A stretch of 64,000 bases of DNA from Meghimatium bilineatum (GCA_034231615.1 CM067314.1:10453740-10517739); one strand, 5' to 3'. Numbered from the stretch's first letter, positions 13,236-24,360 are shown. A program made the numbers and translations. Notes: generated by a model from the letters alone, not told the origin.

Positions 13236-14110
13236 ACCTCCGTTCCTCACTGCATTCTCTGCTGACCCATCTGTGTATACTCTGACCCATATATCTTGTG
13301 GATATTCCTCATCCAGGAAACTGAGTGTGACTGTCATTCGCTGCACACTGTTCTGTTCGTCCTAGCTTAGTATTCCTTTCACCTGAGTATGAATGTATAT
13401 TGACATTCCATGTCTTTTACTCCAAGGGGTTTGTTTGGTATAGACCTTAAGGGGTTGTCAACTTCAGGTAGTTCTGCAAGTTGTTAACGGAGTCGTTTAG
13501 CTTGATGGATAAAGCTGCTTCTTTTCAGTCGCCCCATTGCTAGAATTTTGAATCTTTCCTTCATTGGATGTCTTGGCATACACTGAAACTTTTCTGTTTG
13601 AATTAGTACTGTTGTGTCTCTGCGCTCGCCAAATGTTTGCATTCTTCCCATTTTCTGCATCTCTGCTATGGGTGTTGATTTCATTGCTCCCAATATTATT
13701 TTAAGTTCCTGGTTTTGCACTTTATCTAGATCTTGTAATGTGGTGTTTGATGCAGGACACCACACAACTGAACCATATTCCATGTGTGGTCTTATGCCTT
13801 GCTGGTAAACTTTACGGAGTATATTCCCATTGGCTCCCCATGTGGTTCCACTTAGTTTTCTCAGGAAAGGTAACTTCGTCCTGGCTTTTGTTGTTGCATT
13901 TTTGGAATGATGATTTGGCTTGTGCTGTTCGGCTCTTTATCTCACTTGAGCATCTACCTTCTGATGTTAACAGTTTACAAAGATATTTCTCTTTTTCAAC
14001 TTGTGTCATTATTATGTTGAATCTTGGTGGTGTATGTCGCTTCGAGACAATCATTATTTCTGTTTTCTTGTTTAAAATTAAGCCTTTGTTTTCACTTTCA
14101 TTCACTAGTT
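12477..14110 (-). mobile_element. LINE with RNase H domain (I-superfamily-like), degraded
   Basis: Minus strand, broken into several frames. In order: late RT text (RRHTPPRFN, SEGRCSSEI), then MEYGSVVWCPASNTTLQ and NQELKIILGAMKSTP, then an RNase H region with GVYIEYPDKP, GKFCNNYDAEIQAIS and QWIPSNCGILGNEKADQLAK, then MCTCGQSAKHILQ-C near the C-terminus. RNase H after the RT is typical of the I superfamily. The usual His of the PxHCGI motif is Asn here (PSNCGI), and the frame is interrupted, so it is inactive. A TA microsatellite (13190-13231) sits inside the RNase H region. Confidence 0.88.
13190..13231. repeat. (TA)n microsatellite inside a LINE
   Basis: About 20 TA units splitting the RNase H segment of the LINE at 12477-14110. 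Confidence 0.95.
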
Positions 14111-14329
14111 TATCTAATAGAAATATATTATTATTAAATAAGACTTTATTGATATTATCAAGTTCTACTTACAATTGTGTGTAACTTTTGTTTCTGTGCG
14201 ATATGTGCTTGTGGACTATCAAATGCCCGAGTTTGTTAGTGTGACACAGTAGTTCGAAATATTGTGACTGGCGATGGTTTTCATTGTGTATTCCGGATAG
14301 ATGATGTCGTTAATTGCGGGAGGGCAATG

Positions 14330-14515
14330 CATCTTAGAGAATGCTACTCTAAAATGAAACCAATACTGCCTTTTTGCTATTTAGTCAAAGGCTAATGGAG
14401 AACATCATAAATAACCTGGTAGAAAGACAGGGGAAACTACTACTGTAAATATCCTTAGATTATGTTATGTTTCGTCACGACTTAGATCCAATTCCAATTG
14501 TAGGCATAGTACTGC
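14330..14515 (+). repeat. Dispersed repeat shared with 4376-4600
   Basis: Shares GGGGAAACTACTACTG, TAAATATCCTTAGATTAT and TGTTTCGTCACGAC with the reverse complement of 4376-4600. Non-coding, unclassified. Confidence 0.65.
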
Positions 14516-14889
14516 ATTTTCCTTAACATTACAGAACAAATATCCCTAACATAGCACAAACATCTCGTAGTAGCCATTAAGAATAGTTTCATTTATCTGT
14601 CTCTGTTTCGTGAACAATTTGATTAAATTTTAATTGACATATCATTGATGCGAGTTTGGTGTTTATCGACCTTGTACCTAAGGTCCTAGTGCGAAATGTC
14701 GTGTTCTCATTTTCTAAAGGGGTGGTTTGAAAACCCCAAATCCACCCCTTAATAACCACAAGTTATTAGATTTGGAAGCTCATACGTACTTTCTGTCCAC
14801 TGATACAATACACGCATGTAATCTTCACGAGTTTGCTTTGAATAGTAATTTGGGAAACCGTTGTATACCTTGAACCTTGTTATAGGTGT
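14516..14889. other. Intronic, nothing recognised
   Basis: AT-rich intron sequence between a dispersed repeat and the start of the 44-bp array. Confidence 0.4.
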
Positions 14890-15560
14890 TCGTCAATACA
14901 TCTCTATTGAATCTTGTATCATAGGTAATCTGTAATATGCTTCAATTCAAGCTAGATCATTATAACAGGTAACATTCTATATGTCTTACTGCAACTTAAA
15001 TATGTGTTACACGTAATATTAAATACCACTCTAACCTAGATCTTGATTACATGTAATCTTCAATTTGTCTCACACCAGCCTAGATCTTCATTACATGTAA
15101 TCTTCAATTTGTCTTACACCAGCCTAGATCTTCATTACATGTAATCTTCAATTTGTCTCACACCAGCCTAGATCTTCATTACATGTAATCTTCAATTTGT
15201 CTTACACCAGCCTAGATCTTCATTACATGTAATCTTCAATTTGTCTTACACCAGCCTAGATCTTCATTACATGTAATCTTCAATTTGTCTCACACCAGCC
15301 TAGATCTTCATTACATGTAATCTTCAATTTGTCTTACACCAGCCTAGATCTTCATTACATGTAATCTTCAATTTGTCTTACACCAGCCTAGATCTTCATT
15401 ACATGTAATCTTCAATTTGTCTCACACCAGCCTAGATCTTCATTACATGTAATCTTCAATTTGTCTTACACCAGCCTAGATCTTCATTACATGTAATCTT
15501 CAATTTGTCTCACACCAGCCTAGATCTTCATTACACGTAATGTTCAATATGTCTCACGAC
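14890..15560. repeat. 44-bp minisatellite, subfamily 1
   Basis: About 11 nearly identical 44-bp units from 15045, preceded by decayed ones from about 14890. Unit text: CTTCAATTTGTCTCAC, ACCAGCCTAGATC, TTCATTACATGTAAT. TTACATGTAA is a palindrome in every unit. Homologous unit by unit to the arrays at 15890-16240 and 16240-17013. Confidence 0.97.
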
Positions 15561-15634
15561 ATCCTAGATATTTTTCATAACCTTTAGTGTGTCTCACTCA
15601 AAACGTGATTTTTAATCACATGTCAATATGTCTA

Positions 15635-15890
15635 GCTACAATATGCACTGGGTTCGCATATGAGTGGTCCTGAGTGGCCCCAGCTGAGGCAGACATTTTT
15701 TCAGATCTCAACGGCTTCCAGGTCGACCCAGCCTTAAATGGGTACCGGATTAATCCGGGAAGTAAAGACTGCGAGGGAGAAGAGATGGCTACCGCCCTCA
15801 TTTGCAGATCCTGTGAAATGTGAGATCGCTAACATCTCACACCCCTACGGCATTAATACATTCTATGGGTTACTTTACTTACTTTACTAT
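15635..15890 (+). mobile_element. SINE-like family B copy
   Basis: Non-coding block with CTTCCAGGTCGACCCAGCC and TTAAATGGGTACCGG, ending in a TTACTTTACTT tail. A diverged reverse copy of the same core is at 56575-56800. The core resembles conserved SINE 3' regions found in many marine invertebrates (recollection, not checked). It interrupts the 44-bp array. Confidence 0.6.
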
Positions 15891-16240
15891 GTCTAGCTAA
15901 AATATATATGTATTTATCACAGGTAACTTTCAATATGTCTCACATTCCAAATGAGAACTTTATCACTAGTAACCTTCAATTTGTCACACTATCAACTAGA
16001 TATTTATCACAGGTAACCTTCAATTTGTTTCACTCCAAACTAGCTATTTATCACAGGTAACCATCAATTTCTCTCACTTCAAACTAGATATTTATCACAG
16101 TTATACTTCAATTAATCATACTCCAAACTGGGTATTTATCACAGGTATTCTTCAATTTTTCTTACTCCAAACTAGATTTATGTCACAAGAAACTTTCAAT
16201 TTTTCTTACTCCAAACTAGATCTTTATCAGAGGTAACCTT
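15891..16240. repeat. 44-bp minisatellite, subfamily 2
   Basis: About 8 diverged 44-46-bp units: CTTCAATTTGTCTCACT, CCAAACTAGATA, TTTATCACAGGTAAC. Each unit carries TTTATCACAG/GTAAC, which looks like an acceptor and donor back to back. Intermediate between subfamilies 1 and 3. Confidence 0.93.
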
Positions 16241-17013
16241 CATTGTGTCTCACTTCAAGCGTGTCTTTGTTGCAGAAACTTCAATGTGTCTCACTTCAAG
16301 CGTGTCTTTGTTTAAGAAACTTCAATGTGTCTCACTTCAAGAGAGTCTTTGTTACAGAAACTTCAATGTGTCTCACTTCAAGCGTGTCTTTGTTCTAGAA
16401 ATTTCAATGTGTCCTCCCTCAAGCGTGTCTTTATTACAGAAACTTCAATGTGTCTCACTTCAAGCGTGTCTTTATTACAGAAACTTCAATGTGTCTCACT
16501 TCAAGCGTGTCTTTATTACAGAAACTTCAATGTGTCTCACTTCAAGCGTGTCTTTATTACAGAAACTTCAATGTGTCTCACTTCAAGCGTGTCCTTATTA
16601 CAGAAACTTCAATGTGTCTCACTTCAAGCGTGTCTTTATTACAGAAACTGCAATGTGTCTCACTTCAAGCGTGTCTTTATTACAGAAACTTCAATGTGTC
16701 TCACTTCAAGCGTGTCTTTGTTACAGAAACTTCAATGTGTCTCACTTTAAGCGTGTCTTTATTACAGAAACTTCAATGTGTCTCACTTCAAGCGTGTCTT
16801 TATTACAGAAACTTCAATGTGTCTCACTTAAAGCGTGTCTTTGTTGCAGAAACTTCAATGTGTCTCACTTTAAGCGTGTCTTTATTACAGAAACATCAAT
16901 GTGTCTCACTTTAAGCGTGTCTTTATTACAGAAACTTCAATGTGTCTCACTTTAAGCGTGTCTTTGTTGCAGAAACTTCATTGTGTCTCACTTTAAGCGT
17001 GTCTTTGTTGCAG
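16241..17013. repeat. 41-bp minisatellite ending at a splice acceptor
   Basis: About 18 copies of a 41-bp unit: CTTCAATGTGTCTCACTTC, AAGCGTGTC, TTTATTACAGAAA. Each unit has a branch-point-like CTCAC about 24 nt before TTTATTACAG. The last unit (TTTGTTGCAG) ends at 17013, the acceptor of the vWA exon at 17014. Three frames stay open over it because 41 is not a multiple of 3; these are not proteins. Confidence 0.97.
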
Positions 17014-17185
17014 ATACTCTTCACTTTGAAGCAACTGAAACAGAATACGAACACAGCAGGTGCATATCAATTGATTACAGCTCAGGGCTTGTTTACAGCA
17101 GCACAAGGTGCCAGGGAAGGTGATCCTCAAGTACAAAAAGTGGTATTAACTCCAACAGATGGTCGACCAGACAATGTAGATACAG
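17014..17185 (+). CDS. vWA domain, middle third
   Basis: 172-nt exon, phase 0 in and phase 1 out; donor ACAG/GTAAAC. The translation has NTNTAGAYQLI, carrying the third MIDAS position (Thr), and VVLTPTDGRPDN, carrying the MIDAS Asp of the central strand. Joined to 5292-5518 this gives the D-S-S...T...D set needed for a metal-binding vWA. The acceptor TTTGTTGCAG is the last unit of a 41-bp tandem array whose units all contain the same polypyrimidine-AG element. The last base plus the first two of the next exon make an Ala codon, so the splice is in frame. The counterpart in the other full domain is 40179-40341. Confidence 0.86.
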
Positions 17186-17199
17186 GTAAACCATACTGA

Positions 17200-18060
17200 T
17201 GTGTGAATATTATTGATGTTTGAATATTATTGATGCTATAATAGTAATGTCATTTGAATAGTATTAGCATGTAAATATTATTGATGCTATAATTGTAATG
17301 TCATTTGAAAAGTATTGATGATTGAATAGTATTGATGTTTGAATTTTATTGATGTGTGAATATTCTTGATGCTTGAATATTATTGATGCTATAATTGTAA
17401 TGCCATTTGAAAGGTATTGATGTTTGAATATTATTGTTGCATGAATGAATGTTGTATGTGACGTTTTAGTATTGTTGACGCTACATTAGTAGTAATGCAC
17501 GAATATTATTGATGCTTGAATATTATTGATGTTAAAATAGTATTGACGTCTGAATATGATGTTAGAGTACTAGTGATGTTAGAATAGTATTGATGTTTGT
17601 ATTATTGATGTTGTTATACTGTTAACGTTTTAATATTACTCCTGCCGAGGACGGATGTGTCTGGCAATTGGCGCAAATAGATCGACAACGCAAAATATTT
17701 ATATTTTCTGCATGCTACAAATCTAGTAGAACCATTTCCCTGCGGGAGTTCCACCAGGAGCTTTAGAATGAACACTGAAGAAGAAGAATATTAGTGATGC
17801 TTCAATATTATTGATATTTGAATACTACTTATATTTGAAAATTATTGATCTTTAATTATTATTGATATTTGAGTATTATTGATTGTTGAATATTATTCCT
17901 GTTGAAACTCGTTTGATATTTACATATTTTTGTTTTGAGTTGTATTGGTGCTAGAATTTAGTTGTATTGGAGTATTTTTGATGATACAATATTATTGATG
18001 TTTAATAGTATTGATACTTAGGATAGTATTGATGATTCACTATTATTACCTTAATGGTAC
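17200..18060. repeat. Degenerate TATTGATGTTTGAA repeat
   Basis: About 45 strongly diverged units of 15-18 bp (TTGAATATTATTGATG). Interrupted by a SINE-like copy at 17640-17790. Confidence 0.88.
17640..17790 (+). mobile_element. SINE-like family A copy (variant)
   Basis: Has GGATGTGTCTGGC, ATTGGCGCAAATA, GGGAGTTCCACCAGGAG and TTTAGAATGAACACTGAAG with a GAAGAAGAAG tail, matching the variant ends at 48315 and 62905. Confidence 0.6.
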
Positions 18061-18239
18061 TGCTCTTGTTCTTAGCAGCAATATTATGTACATATATTTG
18101 TTTATGTTGCTGTTCTCTAAGATTCTATAAACCAATTAATCAGTCATTATCTTGAACACAATTGGTTTAGTAAACATCATCGGCTGCGTAGTATAGATTA
18201 CATACTTAAAAAGAAACGAGTTTGGACATTTTATTCACA

Positions 18240-18520
18240 AACGCCGAGAAAATATTCATATTGATCAATTGTTAAGGACATGAAATCAGAGATCAGAAAA
18301 AGTATCACATTGATCAATTGTTCAGAACATGAAGTCAGAGATCAGAAAAAGTATCACATTGATCAATTGTTCAGAACATGAAGTCAGAGATCAGAAAAAG
18401 TATTACATTAATCAATTGTTCAGAACATGAAGTCAGAGATCAGAAAAAGTATCACATTGATCAATTGTTCAGGACATGAAATCAGGGATGACAAAAAAAT
18501 ATCCCACACTGTTCAGGTCA
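18240..18520. repeat. 50-60-bp minisatellite, about 5 copies
   Basis: Units with CACATTGATCAATTGTTCAG and ACATGAAGTCAGAGATCAG. Shares the ATGAAGTCAGAGAT core with the 43-bp array that follows, so it is its diverged edge. Confidence 0.92.
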
Positions 18521-19710
18521 TGAAGTAACGAAAGATAACGAATGGATCGATGAACTTTTCAGGAGATGAAGTCAGAGATAACAATCTTATCGATAAACGA
18601 TTCAGGAGATGAAGTCAGAGATAACAATCTTATCGATAAACGATTCAGGTCTTGAAGTCAGAGATAATAATCGTATCGATAAACGATTCAGGACATGAAG
18701 TCAGAGATAGCAATCTTATCGATATACGATTCAGAGATAACAATCTTATCGATAAACGATTCAGGACATGAAGTCAGAGATAACAATTTTATGGATAAAC
18801 GATTCAGGACATGAAGTCAGAGATAACAATCTTATCGATAAACGATTCAGGACATGAAGTCAGAGATAACAATCTTATTGATAAACGATTCCGGACATGA
18901 AGTCAGAGATAACAATCTTATTGATAAACGATTCAGGACATGAAGTCAGAGATAATCTTATCGATAAACGATTCAGGACATGAAGTCAGAGATAACAATC
19001 TTATCGATAAACGATTCAGGACATGAAGTCAGAGATAACAATCTTATTGATAAACGATTCCGGACATGAAGTCAGAGATAACAATCTTATCGATGAACGA
19101 TTCAGGACATGAAGTCTGAGATAACAATCTTATCGATAAACGATTCAGGACATGAAGTCAGAGATAACAATCTTATTGATAAACGATTCCGGACATGAAG
19201 TCAGAGATAACAATCTTATTGATAAACGATTCAGGACATGAAGTCAGAGATAATCTTATCGATAAACGATTCAGGACATGAAGTCAGAGATAACAATCTT
19301 ATCGATAAACGATTCAGGACATGAAGTCAGAGATAACAATCTTATCGATAAACGATTCAGGACATGAAGTCAGAGACAACAATCTAATCGATAAATGATT
19401 CAGGACATGAAGTCAGAGACAACAATCTAATCGATAAATGATTCAGGACATGAAGTCAGAGTCAACAATCTTATCTTTAAACGATTCAGGACATGAAGTC
19501 AGAGATAAAAATCTTATCGATAAACGATTCAGGACATGAAGTCTCAGATAACAATCTTATCGATAAACGATTCAGGACATGAAGTCTCAGATAACAATTT
19601 TATCGATAAACGATTCAGGACATGAAGTCAGAGATAACAATCTTATCGATAAACGATTCAGGACATGACGTCAGAGATAACAATCTTATCGATAAACGAT
19701 TCAGGACAGG
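18521..19710. repeat. 43-bp minisatellite, about 28 copies
   Basis: Unit: ATCTTATCGATAAACGATTC, AGGACATGAAGTCAGAGATA, ACA. Homogeneous with a few indel variants. Confidence 0.97.
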
Positions 19711-20390
19711 ATTATAGACACGGATTGTGTAGCTCTTCGACTTGAGTATAGTCATGGTCTCAGTGTCTAGGGAGGTACGATTATAGAAACGGATTGTGCG
19801 GTTCCTCGACATGAGTATAGTCATGGGCTCAGTGTCTAGGGAAGACTACCGCAGACGAAAATGACACATTTGCTGTTGCTACAACCAGCATGACTATAGA
19901 GGTTATGGAAGTGACCAATGACTAGAGCAGGATGAGTACACAGATGGCAACTCGTGTCTGCATTATCAGTGACTCAATTAGCATAATCAACACCATATAC
20001 CTTATCTGCGTCATGACGCATGGTTTGAGGCGTGACCAACCGCCAATATAATACCTGGGCTGATTTGGAATGAGACCTTCTGGCTCATGTGATTTTTTCC
20101 TTGATTTTTATTTTCCACTAGAATGTCACTTTAAAAAAATATGTGCTTACATGGAAGTAATCTTGAAGACATTTGATTACGTTGTGGTAATGATAACAAA
20201 TTAATCTCTCCTGATACAAAATTGTATCTATACGTCCGTGGCTTATGCCTCGGGCAACGCACTGTATCGCTAGATTTAGTTAACAAGTTCCAGGTAGAAT
20301 CACACGACATATATCTGATCTAACAATTATTGTGTATGTATGATGTTCTGACTGGCAACACGATAATGTTAATGGCATTATATTCATTAG
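19711..20390. other. Intronic, with a short 67-bp duplication
   Basis: 19710-19775 and 19776-19845 repeat GGATTATAGACACGGATTGT-like text (TAGCTCTTCGACTTGAGTAT against CGGTTCCTCGACATGAGTAT). Otherwise nothing recognised before the exon. Confidence 0.55.
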
Positions 20391-20570
20391 CGTTTGCTGC
20401 TATCAGTACGGTCAAGGGAGCAGGTGCGCGGTCTATTGTATTAGGAGTCGGTTCTATTGATACGAATGTCTTAAATCAAATTGCAACTTCACCGCAGGAC
20501 GTTTTCAGCGTGCATGGCTATGGCGACATCGACGCCATCCTTGGACTACTAGTTCAGACCATCTGTACAA
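20391..20570 (+). CDS. vWA domain, C-terminal third
   Basis: 180-nt exon, phase 1-1; acceptor TATTCATTAG, donor GTAAGA. The translation contains ARSIVLGVGSIDTN, then LNQIATSPQDVFSV and ends LVQTICT: last beta strand and helix of the fold with the closing Cys. Same length and phases as 1772-1951 and 42690-42869. It completes the vWA domain begun at 5292. The acceptor is purine-interrupted and weaker than the others. Downstream splicing in frame leads through the 15-nt microexon at 24557 into the Thr-rich linker. Confidence 0.87.
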
Positions 20571-20659
20571 GTAAGAATAACGTTATATTGTGTATTTGAC
20601 TGTATATGTTTATGTGACGTATTCTGTACAGAACGTTGTCATTACTGCTATTATGTAAA

Positions 20660-20800
20660 CTCCTCGGTTCTTTTCCAGCTGTCCAACCTTCTGAGTGTTA
20701 TGTTCAGAAGGTCTTCAATATCATGCGTCCATCATAATCTTGGACACCCTCTTGTTCTCTTACCTGGAACTTTTCTTTCCGTATGTAATCATTCAAAATC
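20660..20800 (-). mobile_element. LINE fragment, antisense, 3' part of ORF2
   Basis: Contains AGAAGGTCTTCAATATCATG, CTTGTTCTCTTACCTGGAAC: same pattern as antisense ORF2 C-termini at 25690 and 31200. Too short to place in a family. Confidence 0.45.
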
Positions 20801-21439
20801 AGTGCAGTATGTAATTTTTTAGTTCAGGCTGCGGTAATTAACGATTAATTAGTCGATTAATGTCTAAATTTTTTAACCTTTACATTTTGGATTAACGATT
20901 AATCGAATTCCAATTTTCTGCCCATTACTAACAAATGTACCGGAAGTCAGGAAGCAATAATTACAGTAAACAGTGTAAGATGGCGGCAAAGATTAATCGA
21001 GGTATTAGATATAAACCTATAGCAGGGCGATTACATGAACGTTTTGAATTTAAGTTGTCGATTGACCGAAATATAGAAAATGCTGATAATTTGTAATTGC
21101 ATTCATTGCGATAAACCATTCACATATCATGGATCTAACTTATCGCTTACTTATCATCTTCAAAACAAACACCCGCTACAGTACCAGAAACTTCAGCTTG
21201 CACAGTCGGCTTCATCTAGTTAGTTGATAGCGGCATTGTCATCTACTTCTAAGCAGACTAATCTCAGTCAGTTTTGTATCCCAGTCTGATCGTCCGGTGA
21301 GTGCTACCGTTAAGTGTGACATTAAAATATCGCTTGCAAATTGGATAGCTAGTAGTGACAGACCAATATCGATAGTAGAAGATGGCGGCCTTCAGCAAGT
21401 AGTCGCTAAATCTTTAAGTTCTTGTACGATGATTCGGAA

Positions 21440-21665
21440 GACCTATAATTCTTACAGCTGACGGGAATGAACCAGGTCTGTTCTAGCAGCACCGAATCGC
21501 TTTGCACACAACAGGTTTTCCGTACTAGACCAACCACATCCCCTAAAATAGATGTGGCGTGGTCAAGACTTTCACCCTGAGTACTCAAGTCATTGAGAAC
21601 AGACCAATCGAAACAAGGACTATTACAACATTAACGAACATCCCGTACAAGTATTAAAGTATCAT
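21440..21665 (-). mobile_element. tRNA-derived SINE, family C
   Basis: On the minus strand: box A TTGGTCTAGTACGG and box B close to GGTTCAATTCC (one base lost here), as in polymerase III promoters. Inserted in the hAT element. Paired with copies at 21815, 24715 and 24905. Confidence 0.72.
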
Positions 21666-21814
21666 CAGGAAAACAAACACAGAACATGCATATTCGTACA
21701 CAAGGACATAAAGGCCTTCTTGTAAACATAAATAAGATAGAGACAGAACAATGTTGCTTCAAATAATATCTTACACAAATAAATTCAAGTAGGAAGCATG
21801 AGGATAAATGAAAA

Positions 21815-21955
21815 TAATTCTTACAGCTGACGGGAATTGAACCAGGTCTGTTCTAGCAGCACCGAATCGCTTTGCAACACAAGTAAACAGGTTTTTCGTA
21901 CTAGACCAAGCACATCCCCTAAAAAAGACCGCGCCACATCTTTTTCTGAATGATG
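21815..21955 (-). mobile_element. tRNA-derived SINE, family C (partial)
   Basis: Minus strand, box B GGTTCAATTCCCGT intact, box A TTGGTCTAGTACGA. Nearly identical to 21440-21665 over the tRNA-like part and truncated beyond it. Second insertion or tandem duplicate in the hAT element. Confidence 0.7.
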
Positions 21956-22522
21956 ATCTGTAGCAGACTAATGATGAAACTGACAGTGCCAATGAAACCA
22001 TGTGCGAACCTAAATCAAAGCTCGTTACGCTGATGGAGTCGTACTCAGACGAAGGCGTTAAAACTGAAAGTGCTGCTGATGAAATACACCGCTATAAAAA
22101 CGAGAAAAAGGTTGATGAATCAGTTGATCGACTACAATGATGGAAGCTTAATGAACATAGATATCCGAAGTTGACATTATTAGCCAAGACTTGTCTGTGC
22201 GTACCAGGTACCTCAGTTCCGTGTGAACGTTTATTTAGCTCTGCTGGTTACATTGTCAATAAGACACGCTCATTACTCGAACTAAATACCGTTAATATGC
22301 TGGTGTGCTTGCGTAGTTGGTTATCTGATGATGACATATGAACGAGATAAAAGCTTGTGTTATTTTGTTAAATAAATCTCAAATATTTTGTCCATATCTG
22401 TAACTACAAACCTTTTGGGTTACGTGGAATTAACTATTAATTAATCGTTAATTTTATAAAAGTTAGCTATTAAAATTAAATTAATCGTTAACAGTACCTA
22501 ATTATTTTAGTAAAGCAAAATA

Positions 22523-22861
22523 AATTAAACTGGTTACTAAAAACACTTACTTTGCCTATGAATACAAATATATAAAAAGTATATATATAAAAAAAAATGC
22601 AATAAAACTACACAGGACAAATCTCAACGTATCGGTCCAAATGGGACCTTTTTCAAGAGACAAATAAACAAATAAACTCCACAATAATAAACAAAATAGA
22701 TGACTGTAAATCAGGATTAGTTATTTGTCTCTTGAAAAAGGTCCCATTTGGACCTATACGTTGATTTGTCCTGTGTAGTTTTATTGTATGTTTTTTATAT
22801 ATACATTTTTATATATTTTCATTCACAGACAAGGTAAGTGTTTTTAGTAACCAGTTTAATT
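22523..22861. repeat. Long inverted repeat (foldback, about 145-bp arms)
   Basis: Arms 22523-22669 and 22721-22861 are reverse complements with small differences; outer ends AATTAAACTGGTTACTAAAA and its inverse. About 50-bp spacer. The inner arm has TCTCTTGAAAAAGGTCCC followed by TTTGGACC and ACGTTG. A diverged relative is at 50605-50970. Confidence 0.92.
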
Positions 22862-23089
22862 CATTTTTCTTTACTATTTGTTCGTTCGGTTACTGGGGCA
22901 ACCTCCACTTTGTCGGACACCTTCCGACCATTTGGTTACCTAATTTTTTATGTGTCTATGTATTTGCTTAGGGTTTTTAAAAATTGTTGTGTAATGTCAG
23001 TCTCCTTTATTGTTCAGGTCCTGGTGGAAGTTTGTATTGGTTGTCTTTTTGTACAAGATATTTTCAGGATTTCTCAATATATTATATTT

Positions 23090-23345
23090 CGAATGCTGAT
23101 ATTTTCTTTACTATTATAGATGTCAATGTCCACGTCTTACAACCATATGTTACCAATGAATACACATAGCTTCATAGCTTCATAGCTAGTAGTAACTTTG
23201 TTTTTCTCTTTAACCGTTGCCATAGATTTTACATCCGTGATAAAGTTTGTAAAGCCATTGCTAGCCTCTTGTACATCTCTACTGATAAATCTTCTATGTT
23301 GTTCATCCTTAATCAAAGATATTCAAAGTTATTGCCATGTTCAAG
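23090..23345 (-). mobile_element. LINE RT fragment, minus
   Basis: Minus-strand reading with one frameshift: EMYKRLAMALQTLSRM, LWQRLKRKTKLLLAMKL, VYSLVTYGCKTWTLTS. These are the standard late-RT motifs of LINE ORF2. Confidence 0.7.
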
Positions 23346-23399
23346 TTGTTCTTTCTCAATGACTATTGTAGGAGGTGCCCATTTCTGATGATTTGCGTT

Positions 23400-24360
23400 G
23401 TTTTGTTTTCTTTTGTTATGCTTTTTTTTTTACATTGAGGAAAATATTGTGTATTAAGCTATGGTGTTTGTCTAACACAATCCTGTGTTATAAATCTCAT
23501 GGGGGACATTATACTATTAAATTTTTACATTTTACAAGACTTGTTATATACAATTACAGAAAAATATAGGTGGTTAAATGTATGTTATATTTATAAATAT
23601 ATTTATTAATGTTCTTTTAAAAATACAACATTGGCGAAAATTTAACCATAAGCTAAAGGAAAGCTGAGTTATGAACCAGCGTCATTGCATACGGTTTCCC
23701 ATTAGTGCTCAGATTCCTAGTCAGTGAATGATAAGAAACCGTCTGACTATAGTTGCAATCGCACTTGCTTTACTGCGATAACGCCATTCATCGCTTTCAT
23801 AGAAATGGGTACCATACTTCCTGGTTATTAGGTGGACGGCGCGATTCATGTTGTTATGTTATAAAGAAATATGTAACCATAACATTTTCAATATAAATGC
23901 GCGTGTGATTGGTTAGAGTGAAACAATATTCACATAATATGAACACAAACTCAACCATTTTCACTACATCAACGGTTCTCAGCTTATTTACCAGTGGCTC
24001 CATAATTGAACAATATAACACTATTCTCTACCACCCCCTGTTTGCTAAAAAAACACAACCTTTCAATACTATTCGCCAATGTCGTTCATTCTTTATAGCT
24101 ATAATTCTTGTAGTTATCATTCAAGGGGTTACCTTCTATTGCCTGCCCCCCCCCCCATGGCTGGCTCTACGGCTTGTATTTTTCTCCATGCACACCTTCT
24201 CCGAGCTAAGCCTTCGTGGCCTCACAATATGTTATGTAGACTAAGTTCAGAACCGCTGGGCTAGATATCATTCTTTCAAATTATAAAACATGATTTCTTT
24301 CCCCAGAATTGTGTGATTCATATTAGTGCATTTTGTTCCTTGAAGTTTTAAACGTACACT
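23400..24360. other. Intronic, nothing recognised
   Basis: T-rich, with a few short open frames lacking any known motif. No gene or repeat supported. Confidence 0.4.

Larger units (their letters stand above)
20825..22504 (+). mobile_element. hAT (ZBED-type) transposon, core deleted
   Basis: Left end has repeated TTAACGATTAATT-type text and the right end its inverse (TTAATTAATCGTTAA), the usual subterminal pattern. From 21099 a BED zinc finger reads C-I-H-C ... Y-H-L-Q-N-K-H (CxxC and HxxxxH). Next comes IKISLANWIASSDRPISIVE. From about 22190 the hAT dimerisation region reads VPGTSVPCERLFSSAGYIV and MLVCLRSWLSDDD. The RNase H-like catalytic core between them is missing; two tRNA-type SINEs (21440-21665, 21815-21955) occupy part of the gap. 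Non-autonomous and inactive. Exact ends and TSD are not certain. Confidence 0.85.

Noticed and set aside
15045..15545. Regular array with palindromic TTACATGTAA resembling CRISPR spacing
   Set aside because: Whole 44-bp unit is conserved, there are no unique spacers, and the DNA is eukaryotic.
16245..16955. Three overlapping open frames of up to 236 codons
   Set aside because: 41-bp repeat rotates through three stop-free frames; it is intronic and ends in a splice acceptor.
22838..22840. Donor/acceptor-like pair (CACAG ACAAG GTAAGT) inside the foldback
   Set aside because: Would be a 5-nt exon, breaks phase and lies in a mobile-element arm.
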